In this document: positions 25,315-38,200 of the stretch, piece after piece
Numbering within the stretch: the first letter of the stretch is position 1
How the letters are laid out: each line of letters begins with the position of its first letter
NCBI GenBank assembly: GCA_013400115.1
Contig: VXBP01010356.1
Coordinates: 62,669 to 126,668, forward strand
Source of the DNA: Rhinopomastus cyanomelas
Lineage: Eukaryota > Chordata > Aves > Bucerotiformes > Rhinopomastidae
DNA: 64,000 bases
Reading direction: 5' to 3'
Notes under the pieces: model-generated
Seen by the model: only the letters and a program-made list of their open reading frames with translations
Databases searched by the model: none
What the model was told of the DNA's origin: nothing
Position numbers and translations under genes: made by a program

Positions 25315-26405
25315 TTCTGTATTTTTCCTTATTTTTCTGACTCCTCATGTGAAAGCAGGTGCTTTTTAGCTGATCATAAGATGGTAATTGTAAGGTATGT
25401 GGGTTTTTTGTATGCTTTTAAATGTGAAGTTGATATGTCAACTTACTCGGTGGCTTCAGTGGGTACGTGAGGGATGTGCTCTACTATTTGTTACTTAGGT
25501 GCTGCTGAGGCAAGACCTCACCAGGAGCTCTGACCTTCACTATGGGCCCTTCTGCTTTGAGCTTTGTCAGGAGTGGCTTGTGGAATGGCAGCGTGCAACT
25601 CTCACTCTATTCATGTCTGCTTTCTAAAGCAGTCCCTTTCTGTGGTGCTACAGTGCATCGTACAGCATGTGTGGAGGAAGAAGACGTTGGCTACAAACCT
25701 TTTGACCTCTCTCTGCTATAGTGTTCGGTTCTGTAGCTAAGGGCACTTAGGAGAGGTTTTAAAGAGTGTGATTCTGGGCTAAAGCTGCTTGTGGTGGACT
25801 TGGGAGGAGCAGTAAAACCTAATGGGAATAATTTTGGAAAGTTTTACTGTGTTGGGGAGTGCTATGGGAGCACTGGTGCCCAGTGCAGCTTTGGACAATT
25901 TTTTATATGTATATGTATGTATATTTACCCATCTATAGATCTGATCTGCAGATCTGTAGGTAAGTTTATGTGTTGGAGGTAGCATAGTGTGCAGCTGCAG
26001 GCTGCATCTGCAGGCAGAACTCCCTTGGAGTGTTCATGTATTTGGAAGCAGGAGGTGTGTCCACAGTCAGAAGGTTATGTGTAGCACTGGTCACTTTGTG
26101 CCCCTTAACTGCAGCATGTAGCCTTGTGGAATGGGATCAGATGGGATCTGCATCACCTGTAGAGGAGTTCAGATGTGGAACTTGATGGACTTCAGGGCAG
26201 TGGAAGCAGAGTGAGCAGCATGGCTTATGGTAGGGGGTGGGTGTCTGCTGCTGTGGCCAGACAGAGAGTGTGACCACAAGCCCCTTTAACCTCCTAGAGC
26301 AGTGTGGGCTCAAGTGGAGTATGATGTGTGCTGGTGTGTGGCAGTTTGCATTAGATCAGTGTCTATGTGTATAGACTGTTCTGTGCACGCAAGTGTATTT
26401 ACGGC
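25315..26405. other. Unique sequence with a short TATG-rich patch
   Basis: No gene recognised. Positions 25903-25925 hold a short imperfect (TATG)n stretch, followed at 25942-25953 by the 12-base palindrome GATCTGCAGATC. Neither is unusual for vertebrate DNA. Confidence 0.5.
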
Positions 26406-26629
26406 CTCAGTTGTGCCAGGGAGATCAGATGTCAGGAAACATTTCTTTATTGAAAGGGTGGTCAGGGATTGGAACGGGTTGCCCAGGGAGTTGATGGAGT
26501 TGCCATCCCTGGAGGTGTTAAAAAACACATGTCACTAGAGAACATGATTTAGTGGGCATGGTGAGTTTGGGTTGATGGTTGGACTTTGTGATCTTGGAGG
26601 TCTCTTCCAACCTGCATGGTTCTACGATT
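26406..26629 (+). mobile_element. CR1 3' end fragment
   Basis: Starts at CTCAGTTGTGCCAGGGAGAT, includes the ORF2 tail VRKHFFIERVVRDWNGLPRE and then the 3' UTR, ending TCTTCCAACCTGCATGGTTC, TACGATTA. About 0.22 kb. The open frame that begins at 26302 reads from unrelated upstream sequence into this tail and stops at 26538. Confidence 0.92.
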
Positions 26630-29600
26630 AGTGCACAGACTCGTTTGAGCTGTGCTCAGTGCGGATATGCACGGGGATGCCACCTCTGCACAGAACTGCT
26701 ACTGCAGCGCTGATGTGAGCTGGGGTCTTGCTGGAGAACAAATCTGCATTTCCCTAACTCGGATTCCCTGATAAGTCTATTAGCCTTGAACTTCTCTCTC
26801 CCTCACCCCTCCCCTTTTCTGTTGCACTGTGCAGGCAGTCCTGCTTCGTGGCGCTGAGAATTATTTTCTGGTTTTAAATCTCAGTTTGAAAATGTCAAAG
26901 TTCAGAGTTTGGAGAGAGAAGTCTGGGTGCTAAAAGCAAGAATGTTCTTTTTAATTAGAGTTATGCCCCCAAGCACTGAGAAACCATTACGTTTTTATTC
27001 TTCCTCTGTACTTGTTCCAAAACCTCTTATATGATCGGACTAAAAGGTAAGTGCAAATGAGTAAGCAGCTAAAGGAGTAAAGCAGATTAATAAAAAACGG
27101 GGAGAACTGCAAGTCTTGCTATTTTATATTTATGAAATAACTGACATTTTAGGCTGTGCTGCTGTTTCTAGAGACAAGATATCTGAAAAGACCATTTCCA
27201 TACCAGAGCACAGGGTTGTGTGTGTGGCACTAAGCGCTGCTTGTATAACATTTTCCTTAGCATTTTCAGTAACCTGATGTGATGGGTGACATGATGCTGT
27301 AGTCAGGGAGGCTGAAGAAGATGCAGCTCTCCATTACCGAGGCGTGACAGAGCTGTGTGCGCACCAGAGGATGGTCCTGGGGGTGTCCATGGCTTCTTAC
27401 CTTTGCAGTGCAACTAGAGAATTCATTATCCTTGTCTTGGTCTGCTGCTGAGTGCACTTTAAACCCTAATGATCATAATGAAAGACATAAGGTTGCTAAT
27501 GTAAGATACTGGAATACAAGAGAGTCATGTGGAAGGGGGAAGAAGGGTATTTTAGAAAACACAAAACCCTTGAAATTCCAATGCAGTTTGTTCTAACATT
27601 TTATCCGTCTCTAGATAATTTTTTTTTGTGGCTGCTGTGGCACCCACAGCAGTGACAGAGCCCTTCTGGTGATTGCATTTTAGATACAGTCACATTTACA
27701 CCTTTTGCCGTGGGTCTGTATCCCTTCTGACTCTGGAGGTGCGTGTGCCTGACCTAGAGATGCGAAGATACACGGGGCTTCCCAACTGCAGCAGAAGGTG
27801 GCAAACACTGTGCGCTACTTGCACAAGCCTGTGTACGAGAGCCCAGCTCAAGACACGCGGTTGTGTGATTCCTTCGCAAATGTTCTACTCTCTGCCTGAG
27901 CTCTTGAAGCCCAGTTGTGAGGAAGTACTGGACTGAGAAAACTAACTGAGCTTTCCCCTTTATTCATCAAATCTAACTATTGGCACACTGTCTGTGTAAG
28001 CTGTTTTCCCCAAAGTTGCCTGATAGAGCCCTGTAACGCACACACTTGCAGACACATCCCTGCATAAATTATAGTTTTGTATTACATGAAAGACACATCA
28101 GCCAACGTGTGAAACTCTGGCAGGCAGGAAACTTGCAGATAACAGAGAAGAAAAAATATCTCACCTTTTCTGGCTTATGTTTTTCCTGATAAATATTCTT
28201 GCTGTGAGTGTTATAAAGGAGGATGTTATTTGATGCAAGATACAAAAATAGGAAGGTGTTATCGTGGAGAGGAAGGCACTTCATTACACTGTTCTGTCTC
28301 TGCCATAAGGTTGTTCTCTGACTGGGAGACTTGGGGGAAAGTCCTTAATTTCAAGGGTACCTGGGGCTCTATTTTCTTGAAGGCAGATACTTTAATGTGG
28401 ACTGGTGCATAGCTCTGTGTTGGGCTGCATTGTGGGGGCTCATAACCCTCGATCTGGGAGTAGTGTTGGCTATGAAATTATTCTGCAAAGCCTGAAATAG
28501 AGGAGGAGGTGAAAGCTGCAGCTGTGTGTTTATCTTTTAATGCATTGGGCAGGGAGAATTCAAATCCATGGCTAGATACCCTTGAAATGTGTGTTTAAAT
28601 GCATGGCAAAGTCAGTTGACCTGACTGCCAAGCATTGCCCATGTGGGCAGCTTGCATGGTGTGACACCTGGGCACAGGAGGGACTGCACAGTTGCCCAGC
28701 AGCACCTTGGAGGCCTGACAGGGACAGCTGCTTCTGGGTAATGCTCTCTTGTGTGGTGTAATGTAGTCTGGGGAAATTCTTACTGGACTAAATACCTCTT
28801 TGCAGAAGCAGACTGACTGGAGGCTGCCAGCATGATGTAGCCATAAAGCAGTACAACGTCTGGGGAGCGTCCTTTCAGTGTTAATGAGACCTGCAGGTAG
28901 TCCCTGGTGAGTGGTGGCTGTGTTGGTGCATGGTGGAATGGACCCAGCCTTGGCAGTGCCGCTGGCTGCTTCAGCTTGAGCTTCACTTCTGCAAACAGCT
29001 GAGAGGAGGTTTCTAGATTACGGTGGGTGGCTGCTTCTGCAGCATCCACTACACTAAATCATCTCATTAAAGGGATGCCTGGAAAGGATGGGTGATGGCT
29101 TGTAGTTGTGCTTTGGACCTATGGTTTGAACAGCAGATGTATCCAGAAGCTTGTATGTACCTGAGACCAGATTTTCTCTTAGGAGTGAGAACTCGGGAGG
29201 ATGAAAGGCACCATGTTAAGGGTGATTTAATAGAGCACTGATAAATTCTAAAGAAAACAGACTTCTGTTTTGTTTTTTCTCTTTCTTTTGCTGCTTCATT
29301 AAATAATGCTTTGTTTACTTTAAAGGTTTGTATTTATTCCCACCACAAGGGATGGAGTAAGGGAGGACAGAGGAATCAAAAAGAAACACTCTGATAGCAG
29401 TTGCTGTCTGTCTAGATGCCAGCTTTCTTCAGGGAAAAATCTTAACTGGCATGCTAGCTTGTAGAGTCTTGAATAATAAATAATGAGGTGCAAGGTGGAC
29501 AGATGGGTGATGGATGAGTTGTGCAAGGCTTAAAGAGAGGATAATTTCTTATTCTTTTACAGATTCAATTTTTTTCTAAACCCCAATTCAAAGAAAACAA

Positions 29601-32600
29601 CTAGATTATCAGGTGAAAAAAAATCATCATCCTCCCATTTAAGTCAAGTCTAATTTCTACAAAACAAAGTTTGCCTTAAAGTAATTAAAGTAATTGTATC
29701 TCCATTGCAGTAATGCTAGGGATCCCTGAGCTGCCCTGAGGGGCTGGGTTTGTGTATTTCCCTTCCTTTGCTGCTAAAACATGAAGTAGAGAATGTTCAC
29801 AGAAGGGGCTCTCCCTTAGTGACACTATATTAATTTTTAAAATTATTTTCCTTAATAATGAACCATTTAAGTCTGGAACAAGAATGAGTGGAGATAGGCA
29901 TCTGTTTGTTTTGATGTGGAGCACCTCTCGTGAAGCTTTTTATTGTTGATTCCTGTTTCCCACAAACTCTCAACTCTCGCTTCATCAGCCCCTGGACAGA
30001 ACTCAATACGTGCTGCTGCCAACTTGTCCTCTCTACTCTCTCCTGAGTTAATACCCTTCCCCAGGCAGTAACTTCAGTTCTCATGAGTAGGTACAGCTGC
30101 CTGCATCCTTAAAACATGACCCCAGAGGCCCAGCCCTAGTCTGAGTCACAGTCCAGGGCTTGGCTGCTTTTGTCCATGCTCTCACTCCCAATGCTTGTGA
30201 GCTGGTTCTGCTGCACAAGCCACCTGGGAAATAAAGACAAGGATGTGTGTCTGGAAGGACTTCCTATTGTCGAGGCACATGCGTAGTCTCCTGCTACCAA
30301 GCTTGAAGTGCACCTAATTGTATGAGGGTGTTTGATCAAGCTCTTTATTGGCACACATTAACTCGGTGGTGAGAAACCCTCATTTGTCCTCTCCCCACGC
30401 TAGTGACCACTGCCAATTCCATCCCTGGGGCTATCAGAGTATTGAAACACCTGGACTCCAGGTGGCTTTTCTGAAATGCTGTGTCCTATGCTAACGACAT
30501 AAGAGACCTCCTAATCTTTCAATTTAAAAGGCGGCTATAGAAGAGGCTGTCTCAGCTGCTCTGCCTTGATAAGAAGGGAAAGCTTTACAACTCGCTGTCA
30601 AGTCATAACTCCTTCGTGCACACACAGGTCTGCTCTGCCAAAAGCAGGCAGAAATGCAGAAAGAAAGTCTTCCATCAGTTTTATCTCTTTATTGAAAACT
30701 ATCTTGTCTGACAGGGAGTCTTTTGAAGATAGACATTTCCCACCTGTAGAACTCACTTAGGACTGGCAGCATCCCATCGCTGTTGCCTGAGGTCTGTGTT
30801 TCCTTGCTGAGTCTTGCAGTCCAAGTTTTCCCCTCTGCTCCTGCCTATTGAAATATGAAAAACAAACTAAACAGGCCTGAAGCAGCACAGGTCCATCTGT
30901 CTGATCCCCAACACATCAGCATTTAGGCAGCAAAAGCTTAATCATTCACTATTTATCTGCTGCTGGGAGAAGATAATGTTAAAGTTGATGGCAACAGAAG
31001 AATTCCTACAAGTGTTTCTCCACTTGTAAATATTTAGGATGGACAGAAGTAACTGCCTGAGGTTAGAATAAAAAACTTGCCTTGAACTCCTGGGTTACTG
31101 ATCGGGAATCTCTATTATTTGAGCAATGCTTCTAATCAGCTGAAATAGCAAGTGCTGTGTCAGAGGATTATTCTAGGAAATGAGTATTACATTTGATTAT
31201 AACATTGATTTCGCACTTATTAAATCCTAGCCAAAGAAGGTGTCAAAGAATATTATTTCTATCCAGAAGTGTTTTGTTACAGGCAGCATTTTTGCTTGCT
31301 AAGCCTTCTCTTAAGCTGGAGGTTATCCTTTAAGAACAATGTTCATTGACTGAAGTGAGGGCACAGGTAGCCTTTGCTGCAAAAGCAGAAGCCCAGACAT
31401 TTCAAACATCCTTGCTTTGCTTTCTGGGGCTGCCTGTGTACAGGTCCATGTACACATATGATCTGCCTTTAGTAGAGGTGATGCTCCAAGTGCCAGACAG
31501 TGTAGTGGCATGGGACACATCTATTTGGGGGTTTTTCCAAAGCCCCAAAATTTTTTGCTGGTGGAGTTCAATAAATGTGAGGGAGTAAGGACCTGACTGC
31601 AAGATGTCAGCACGTAAGTCTGTTGATCTGTTTGAGCCTGAGAACCTGAACCAGGCTCAGAGTTTGTGGAGGGGGGAAGCAGTGCTTCCAGACGAACAGA
31701 GTGTCTGGAAGCAAGAAAATGGTTACTTTGAGGTTAACAATTGGAAAAGACTATTGGGAGTCTTCTTTACAGCACTCCCATGAATGTGACTTGGTGGCTC
31801 CTAATTCCCTACACCACCAGAAGAACCGTAACTTGGTGTTTCTTCTGGAAAGCTGCTAAATGTTGGGTACAAAGTAAACCTATACATTTCTTCTACTTCT
31901 GTGTGAACCTTAGTGCTCCTTTGGAGGTGGATGGGTGTCTAATAATGTTGACAAGTACATTACAAGGCTCAGTGGTTGAGTATATGTTCATTCTGAAGCT
32001 CCACCAAATGACTGTGATAGTGCCACTGATGTTCACAGTGTCTTGTAGAGTTCAATCTACTAGAGGTGCCTGCTGAAGGCTATGGTCATACATTACATGA
32101 CGCCTGAGCCTCAGTACCCGCCTAGGTATGTGATCTTTGACTATGGTGAGTGGAAGGTGATGCAATGTCTTATCTACTGATGATACAAAGGAGGTTTTGG
32201 GGATGCTGACTCTCCTAGCCATTATGTACATCTCTGGGGGGTGTCCCTAGGCCAATGCCTATGATCTGGCTGTTTCACAGCAACCTGTTTAGTCTTGGAC
32301 ACTATGAGGTTTATTAGCTGCTTCCTCTCCAGCAGCTAAAGGCCGTATATTGAAAGAAGGGGACATCAGAAACCTGGAATGTGGTGGTCTCCTTCTGAGT
32401 CAGCTATAAACATTAATCTATTATGCCAATTAAATGCTTAGAGAAGGTGAAGCACTATGTAAGTGCCAGGTATTGTGGGAAGCCTGGGTCACTGCAATGC
32501 CAAAGGGGCCATCTGATGGATGGGAGATTAAACACAGGTCTCCACTACAACTGCTCATTAATGATTCTGTAGCATTTTTCATGACATAAATCTTCCCTGG

Positions 32601-35204
32601 ATGTTAAAGGTGAACTCCTGATCAAGAACCGAGTTTACCTTTATTTTTGGGTTTTGGTCAGTTAAAAATTGGATGTGATGCTGAAAACCAGTGTGAGCTA
32701 TGAGGAACACTAACCTGAAGGTAACAGATGGTAGAAGAATAATGATGGATCCAGTCAACAATAATTTCCTGTCCTGTAATTTCTTCTGGCTGTGGCACTA
32801 TGCTGCAAGCTGAAAGGCTGAGCTAATTTCCGGACTGTACCACGGTTGTTCTGTACGATGTGAGATCAGATCATATAGCTCCGTGCTCCTCATTTAGGAT
32901 GCCTGGCTTGATTCCCCTGAGATGATTTTTGAGCTGATTGTTCTTCCAGAACTTGCACTGACTTTACCAGGTGTCGGACCCAGTCCTTGGGCTTTGCAGA
33001 GAGCTTGTAGCTGCACTTGCCAGGAGCCAGCTCAGCAATTCTGTACAGTGCCCAAGTGTTTTGGAGGTTGGATCCTGTGTGGTTTGGCCAGTGCCACGTA
33101 GCCTGAGCCAAATTCCCTTGTAGGTGTAGGCTAGCTCTTAGTTTTCCAGTCAAACCAGTGCCTGGCTCCAAAAAGCATCCAAGGCTAATGCTTTTTATAG
33201 GCTGTGAAGGGAATGGAAACCCACCTCCTTTACAGCAGCATGATATGGCCAGATTTGTTAATATTTATTAGGTAATGATGAGCTGTACTGCTGAAATGCC
33301 TGTAAATAAGCAAACCGTCTACAGATGGCCACTTAATAAGCTCTGCTACTGGGTTGTAATGCCTGACCCCATGCACAGATGTTGCTTTCCTTGAGCAGCT
33401 GTGCCATGTGGGTCTGCTTTCTGCCAAGGAAACCTTCCTTACCTTCTCCAGCTCAATTTCAGCTTCTTGAAGTCAATGTGCCTCCTCCCCTCCGCACCCC
33501 AACCCTGTTCCCAAGGTATTATCATTTCCCCAGTTTGTTGTTTGGAGAAGCAGGCTGTGGTGCCTGTCATCCTTTGTGTGTGCTTTGTCTTTGTGCCAGC
33601 TCGCATCCCGAGGAACTGCAAAGTGGCACCCGCGCTCTCTGTCTCACAGCAGGCATGTTTTGCATTTACTGACACATGGGGAGTGACTGACTAATACTAA
33701 CATGAAAACAATTCTGACAGAACAAGGGCTTGATGCAGGAGGGAGGAAAAAAATACCCAGGAAAACAGAGCGTGTTCAGCATATGCTATTGCTTTCACCA
33801 GTTCAATAAATATTTATTGTATTTCTTATAATTGAGTTTCTCCAGTGTAAACCTAAGTGGAAGAGAGTGTAAAGAGAAGTTTAGGCAGATGGCCTTCTCA
33901 CAAAAAGAAGCAAACAAAAATAAAACAAGATCCCCCACTCAAGCACACCAACAGAGGTTTCTCACAGTACAAATGAGAAAATATTCTCCCAGCAGTGCAC
34001 GTAGGGGGAAAAACAACAAAGATTGCAAAAGGGGAGGGAATGCAGCCCCCTCAACCAAGACCTGTCTGTGCTGGTTTGGGGCTTGGGGTGCCCTTGTGTA
34101 GGAGAACCTTTATCCAGCAAATCTTGATATTGGATGAAGCCTTTCATCATCAGAGCTTTTAGGCACACACAAAGGGGTGGTTAGGAGAAGTTAATAACTG
34201 AGGCCATGGTAACAGATGGTCTGAATCCATTAGAGATGTGATAAAAGATATCTGACCTGGTAGGAATAAATCTAAAAATCCATAGGTCTCCTGTTGGCTG
34301 GCTATTCTGCTGGATGCCTTTTCCCTGGTCACCTCTCCTTCATTTCTGCCACTGATCACTGGATCTGATTTAACTAGTTTTTTTTGGTGTTCCCACTCTG
34401 CTTGCCTTGGTAGAGCTGTTAAAGCCCCGCTCCTTGGATTTAACAAGAGTCTTCAGGCTGTTTGGAATTTGTCATTTTTAATGCAGCTTTTTGGCAGAAG
34501 CATCCATGTTCTGTGACATTTCCCTTTAATTTAGAGCCACTTTGGAGCATCTGTAAATGGTCATGAGATAGGAATTTTAATTGTTTTAATTATATTTCTA
34601 TCTTTCCCAACCCCCTCTCCCCGACAGACCTTTTACTCTGCATCAGAGCAAATTTTCTTCTCTCCAATACATTTTTCAGATACTGACATCTGGAGACATT
34701 CATCAAAGAATAACTTCTACTAGAAACCAAAAATCCATTAATGAAGCTGGAACTATTTGCATAGTAGAAATTATACGTAATAACCTTTAAGGGGAAATCG
34801 CGTGTGATTGATGTAGAATACAATTATAGTTAATGGTCAGGGTGCAGGGGTGTTAGAGCCCGTTGTTTGTCAGAGCCTCTCTTCAGTCTCTGGCGTGCTG
34901 AGGCCAGTGCTCCTTGATAGGGCACAGGAACTGGAGGAGGGGGCTGTTTCCAGTACCCCAGCTGAAGGGCATCATCTGGGGTGCACGTCACACCTGAAAA
35001 CTCTTGCTGAAGGGGAAAGGCACAGGACAGGCAGTAGAACACAGGGCAAGTTTGTAGAGGCTAAGCTTTTCACCAAGACCTGTAGAAATACAACGGCATT
35101 TCTTTTGGGTCTGTTGAGGGGGGGAAAAAGCCATCAGTAGAGACAGAAAACATTTGTTTGGTTTCGTCTTGAGTGACTAACACCCAGCTGCTTTCACTTC
35201 TCTC

Positions 35205-35246
<42 letters not shown>

Positions 35247-38200
35247 CCTCCTAACTAACACCCTGTGAAGGGCGCAGGGAGACTCTAGGAGGAAACTGTT
35301 GCCTACAGCGGCCATTCTTTTTTGTGGGAGTTCAGGTTTCTCATGCGTCCCGCAGAGATAGGTTAATGGAGCAAGGAGGCACACAGCCCGTGAGGTCAGT
35401 GGAAAGAGGAAACGAGCCAAGCTGGCACAGGTGCTGATCATTTGCCCTGCAGGGGAGCTGCCTAGAGCAAGTCAGGGCTCACTCCATTAAAAGACGTGAT
35501 TTTGCACCAGCATGGGGAAAGCATCTGGGAACTGGGCATGTGTGTCTGTCTTCTAGAACAGTCTGTGATTCTGGAAGGGATCTCAGCTTGCTTTCCTGCA
35601 GCTGCACTGCTGCCCTGGTCCCAGTGTAAACCAACTGAAGAAGGCCAGTTAATCCAGTTCAGTTTGCAGCTGGTCGAAGGGTAGGATCCAGCATGCAGCC
35701 AAGCAGCAAGGGGATAACTTGGTAAGTCTCTCATTGCATGGACATTTTTGTGCCTATGTAACTGAAGGAGCAGGTTACACTCTGGATTCAGAGCAGATTT
35801 TGATGTCTGGTGTTGAAGTAGGCAATGCTTCAGTGGTGTGAGGCTTCCTGTACTCAGTGCTAGTGTTGGTTCTGTAGTGCCAGCATCCATGAAGGGTTTG
35901 TCTGGAGACCTTTGGACTTGACTACAGAGCTGCCTCCTTCTCATCTTTCTGTTCTTGGGTTCTGCCCCTTGATTTTTTTTTTCTTGTGTGTCCTGGCCTT
36001 TGTCCAAACAAATTACTCTAATTCAACATAAAAGTAAAGTCATAGTGGAATCTCCTGTGTTTGAGATGAAGGGCTGAGCTTTGGGGAAGCAGATGGGTGT
36101 TCCATAGTCTGTGTGTTCCAGGAGCAAAACTTGGGTAGATGAACTTGAACCGTTTGCTTGGCAGAGCTGGCCAGTGAGTCCTCTCCATTTCTGACACAAA
36201 TATCAGTCTTAAATTCCACTTTTTTAAATATGGCAAGCAAGCCACAAGGATTGCTCTGCTCTGTGAGCAGAGGACAAAGTCCTCTCTCATGTAGGACCAA
36301 GAAGGGAGCAGAAGACACCTGTGTTTCATCACCTGCCCGTGCTGGATCTGGTGCTGCCCAGTGTAAGGCACAGCACCGCAAAGAGGGGTGCAGGAGCCTG
36401 GCACGTTTCTCCCCACTGTTGCAGAACTGCGGTAAAAGTGCTGCGTAGGAGGATGCTAAGTTCTGTGTTCCTCTAAGGATTTCTGGATTATGGAGTTTGT
36501 TTTTCTGTTTTTAAAGGGATCAAAGTTTCTAAGCTGATTTTTCATTCAGATGCCTAACTGATAGTGGTGACAGCAGAGGAAATCAAAGGAGGGAATTATT
36601 GTCTGTGCATCTCAGTGAGTCATTCTTGTGGCTGCCTTTATCTGCAGAACATTTCTGTTCCTTAAAGCCACACTTAACATAAACATAAAACCTTTTTGGC
36701 AGGTGGGCTCTGTGCTGGTACTTGGATTTTTGGATTTCTCTGTGACAGATGGAGTCTTTGTCCCTTTCAGATCTGGGGCTTTGCACTTGCATTCTGTTTC
36801 CTACTGCCTTTTTATTTATTACTCATCAAAGAAAAGCTACATAAAGGAACTGAGAAAAAAGAATATTTAGTATTTTTCAAGAGAAAAGGAACAGCAACAG
36901 AAGACCTTCCATCAATACTTGATGAGCTTGGGGTCATACTAATATGTTTTTGCAAGCTGGTTTCCTTTAACCAGAGCGTGATGTGCTATCGCATGTAGGC
37001 TTGCAACTTAGAGTTGCAGGATTCCGTGCACCAAAGGATTTGCCTTGGGACATCATTACCAGTCAGAACAGAGGACAATGGCTTTGCATAGACAATCACC
37101 ACTGCATTTCAAACTCAAATAGTGTTAGTCCTTAGCCACCTGTAGCTTATCCGTGGAAGGTATCCTGGTGCAGACTAGCCTAAGCACATAAGTGTTTAAA
37201 AGAGAAAGGGCTCCTTGCTGTATGGCCTGTTTGCCACTGCATGCTCTTTAGCCATGCCTGTAATTGGATTGCAAACACTCTGTGCTGGACTTGCCAACCT
37301 TAGATGAATGTGAGGTCTGGAGGGGCCACTTGACATCTAGACTTTCCATAACTGCAAGTTCAGACTTGAAGTTTAGGGCATGGCCTGGCCTTCCGTGGGA
37401 GGCAGCTGCAAAGAAGCAGGCGATGCCTTTAGCTCTGGTTAAATCAAAAGGTGTGAAAAAGGCAGGGCACATCTCTCCCTCCTGCTCTCCCTCCCTTTCT
37501 GCAGCAGATCTGATTTCATATTCCAGGCATCCCTGCACCTGATGCCTCCACAGTGTGAGTGGGAGTTCAGTGAGTAAGTTAGGGAGCAGCCTTGTCCGGG
37601 ATGCCGAATGAGCCCACATACCCACCTCAAACAAGGCAAAAGACCTCTCCTTCCCCAGGTACCTTGCCACGCTGTTAGGCACCTACTAAAAGAGCACAAC
37701 TTAAACAGTGCTGGCTGGTTCAGGCAGGAGGGCACACCTCTGAGAAAGCAAATCAGCTCACCTGCTGCAAGCTGTGAGATGGAAGATAAGAAACAAGATG
37801 CTTAAATCAGGATCCTATTCAAAACTAAGGCTGTGTGTGATTAGTTTTTGTCTTACCTCTCCTCGAGGATGTTTAGAGGACATTAATGACTTGTCTTTCG
37901 CTCTGAGAGATCCCAGAGCAAATCATAGATTGTACACAGTATGATAAATCTATTCTGCAGTCAGAGGCATGCCTGGACCAGTCTGAGGCTTGTTTCATTT
38001 GTATTACAGTGCCATTAGGTGGCATGAAAAATAATTTGTCAAGCTTCCAGTCTGTGCTGCACTTGAGCTAATCCATGAGCCCAGTGCAGGCAGTACTGTC
38101 CTTTACTCTGTGCAGCTTGGGCAGGGTAATCTCTGCAGAGCCTAGGTGCATCCAGACCTAGACCTACATGTGTGCATACAAGCTGAATCTGGACTTGTGA

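Noticed and set aside
25942..25953. 12-base palindrome GATCTGCAGATC
   Set aside because: Palindromes of this length are expected by chance in 64 kb, and nothing else marks the site.
31900..32330. Long low-CpG stretch that reads like a decayed coding or retroviral sequence
   Set aside because: I could not match any retroviral or host protein motif, and the 111-codon frame at 31741-32076 has no recognisable family.
35462..36007. 181-codon minus-strand frame
   Set aside because: No recognisable domain, no splice or promoter support, and mixed composition typical of a chance frame. It could be revisited if transcript data exist.
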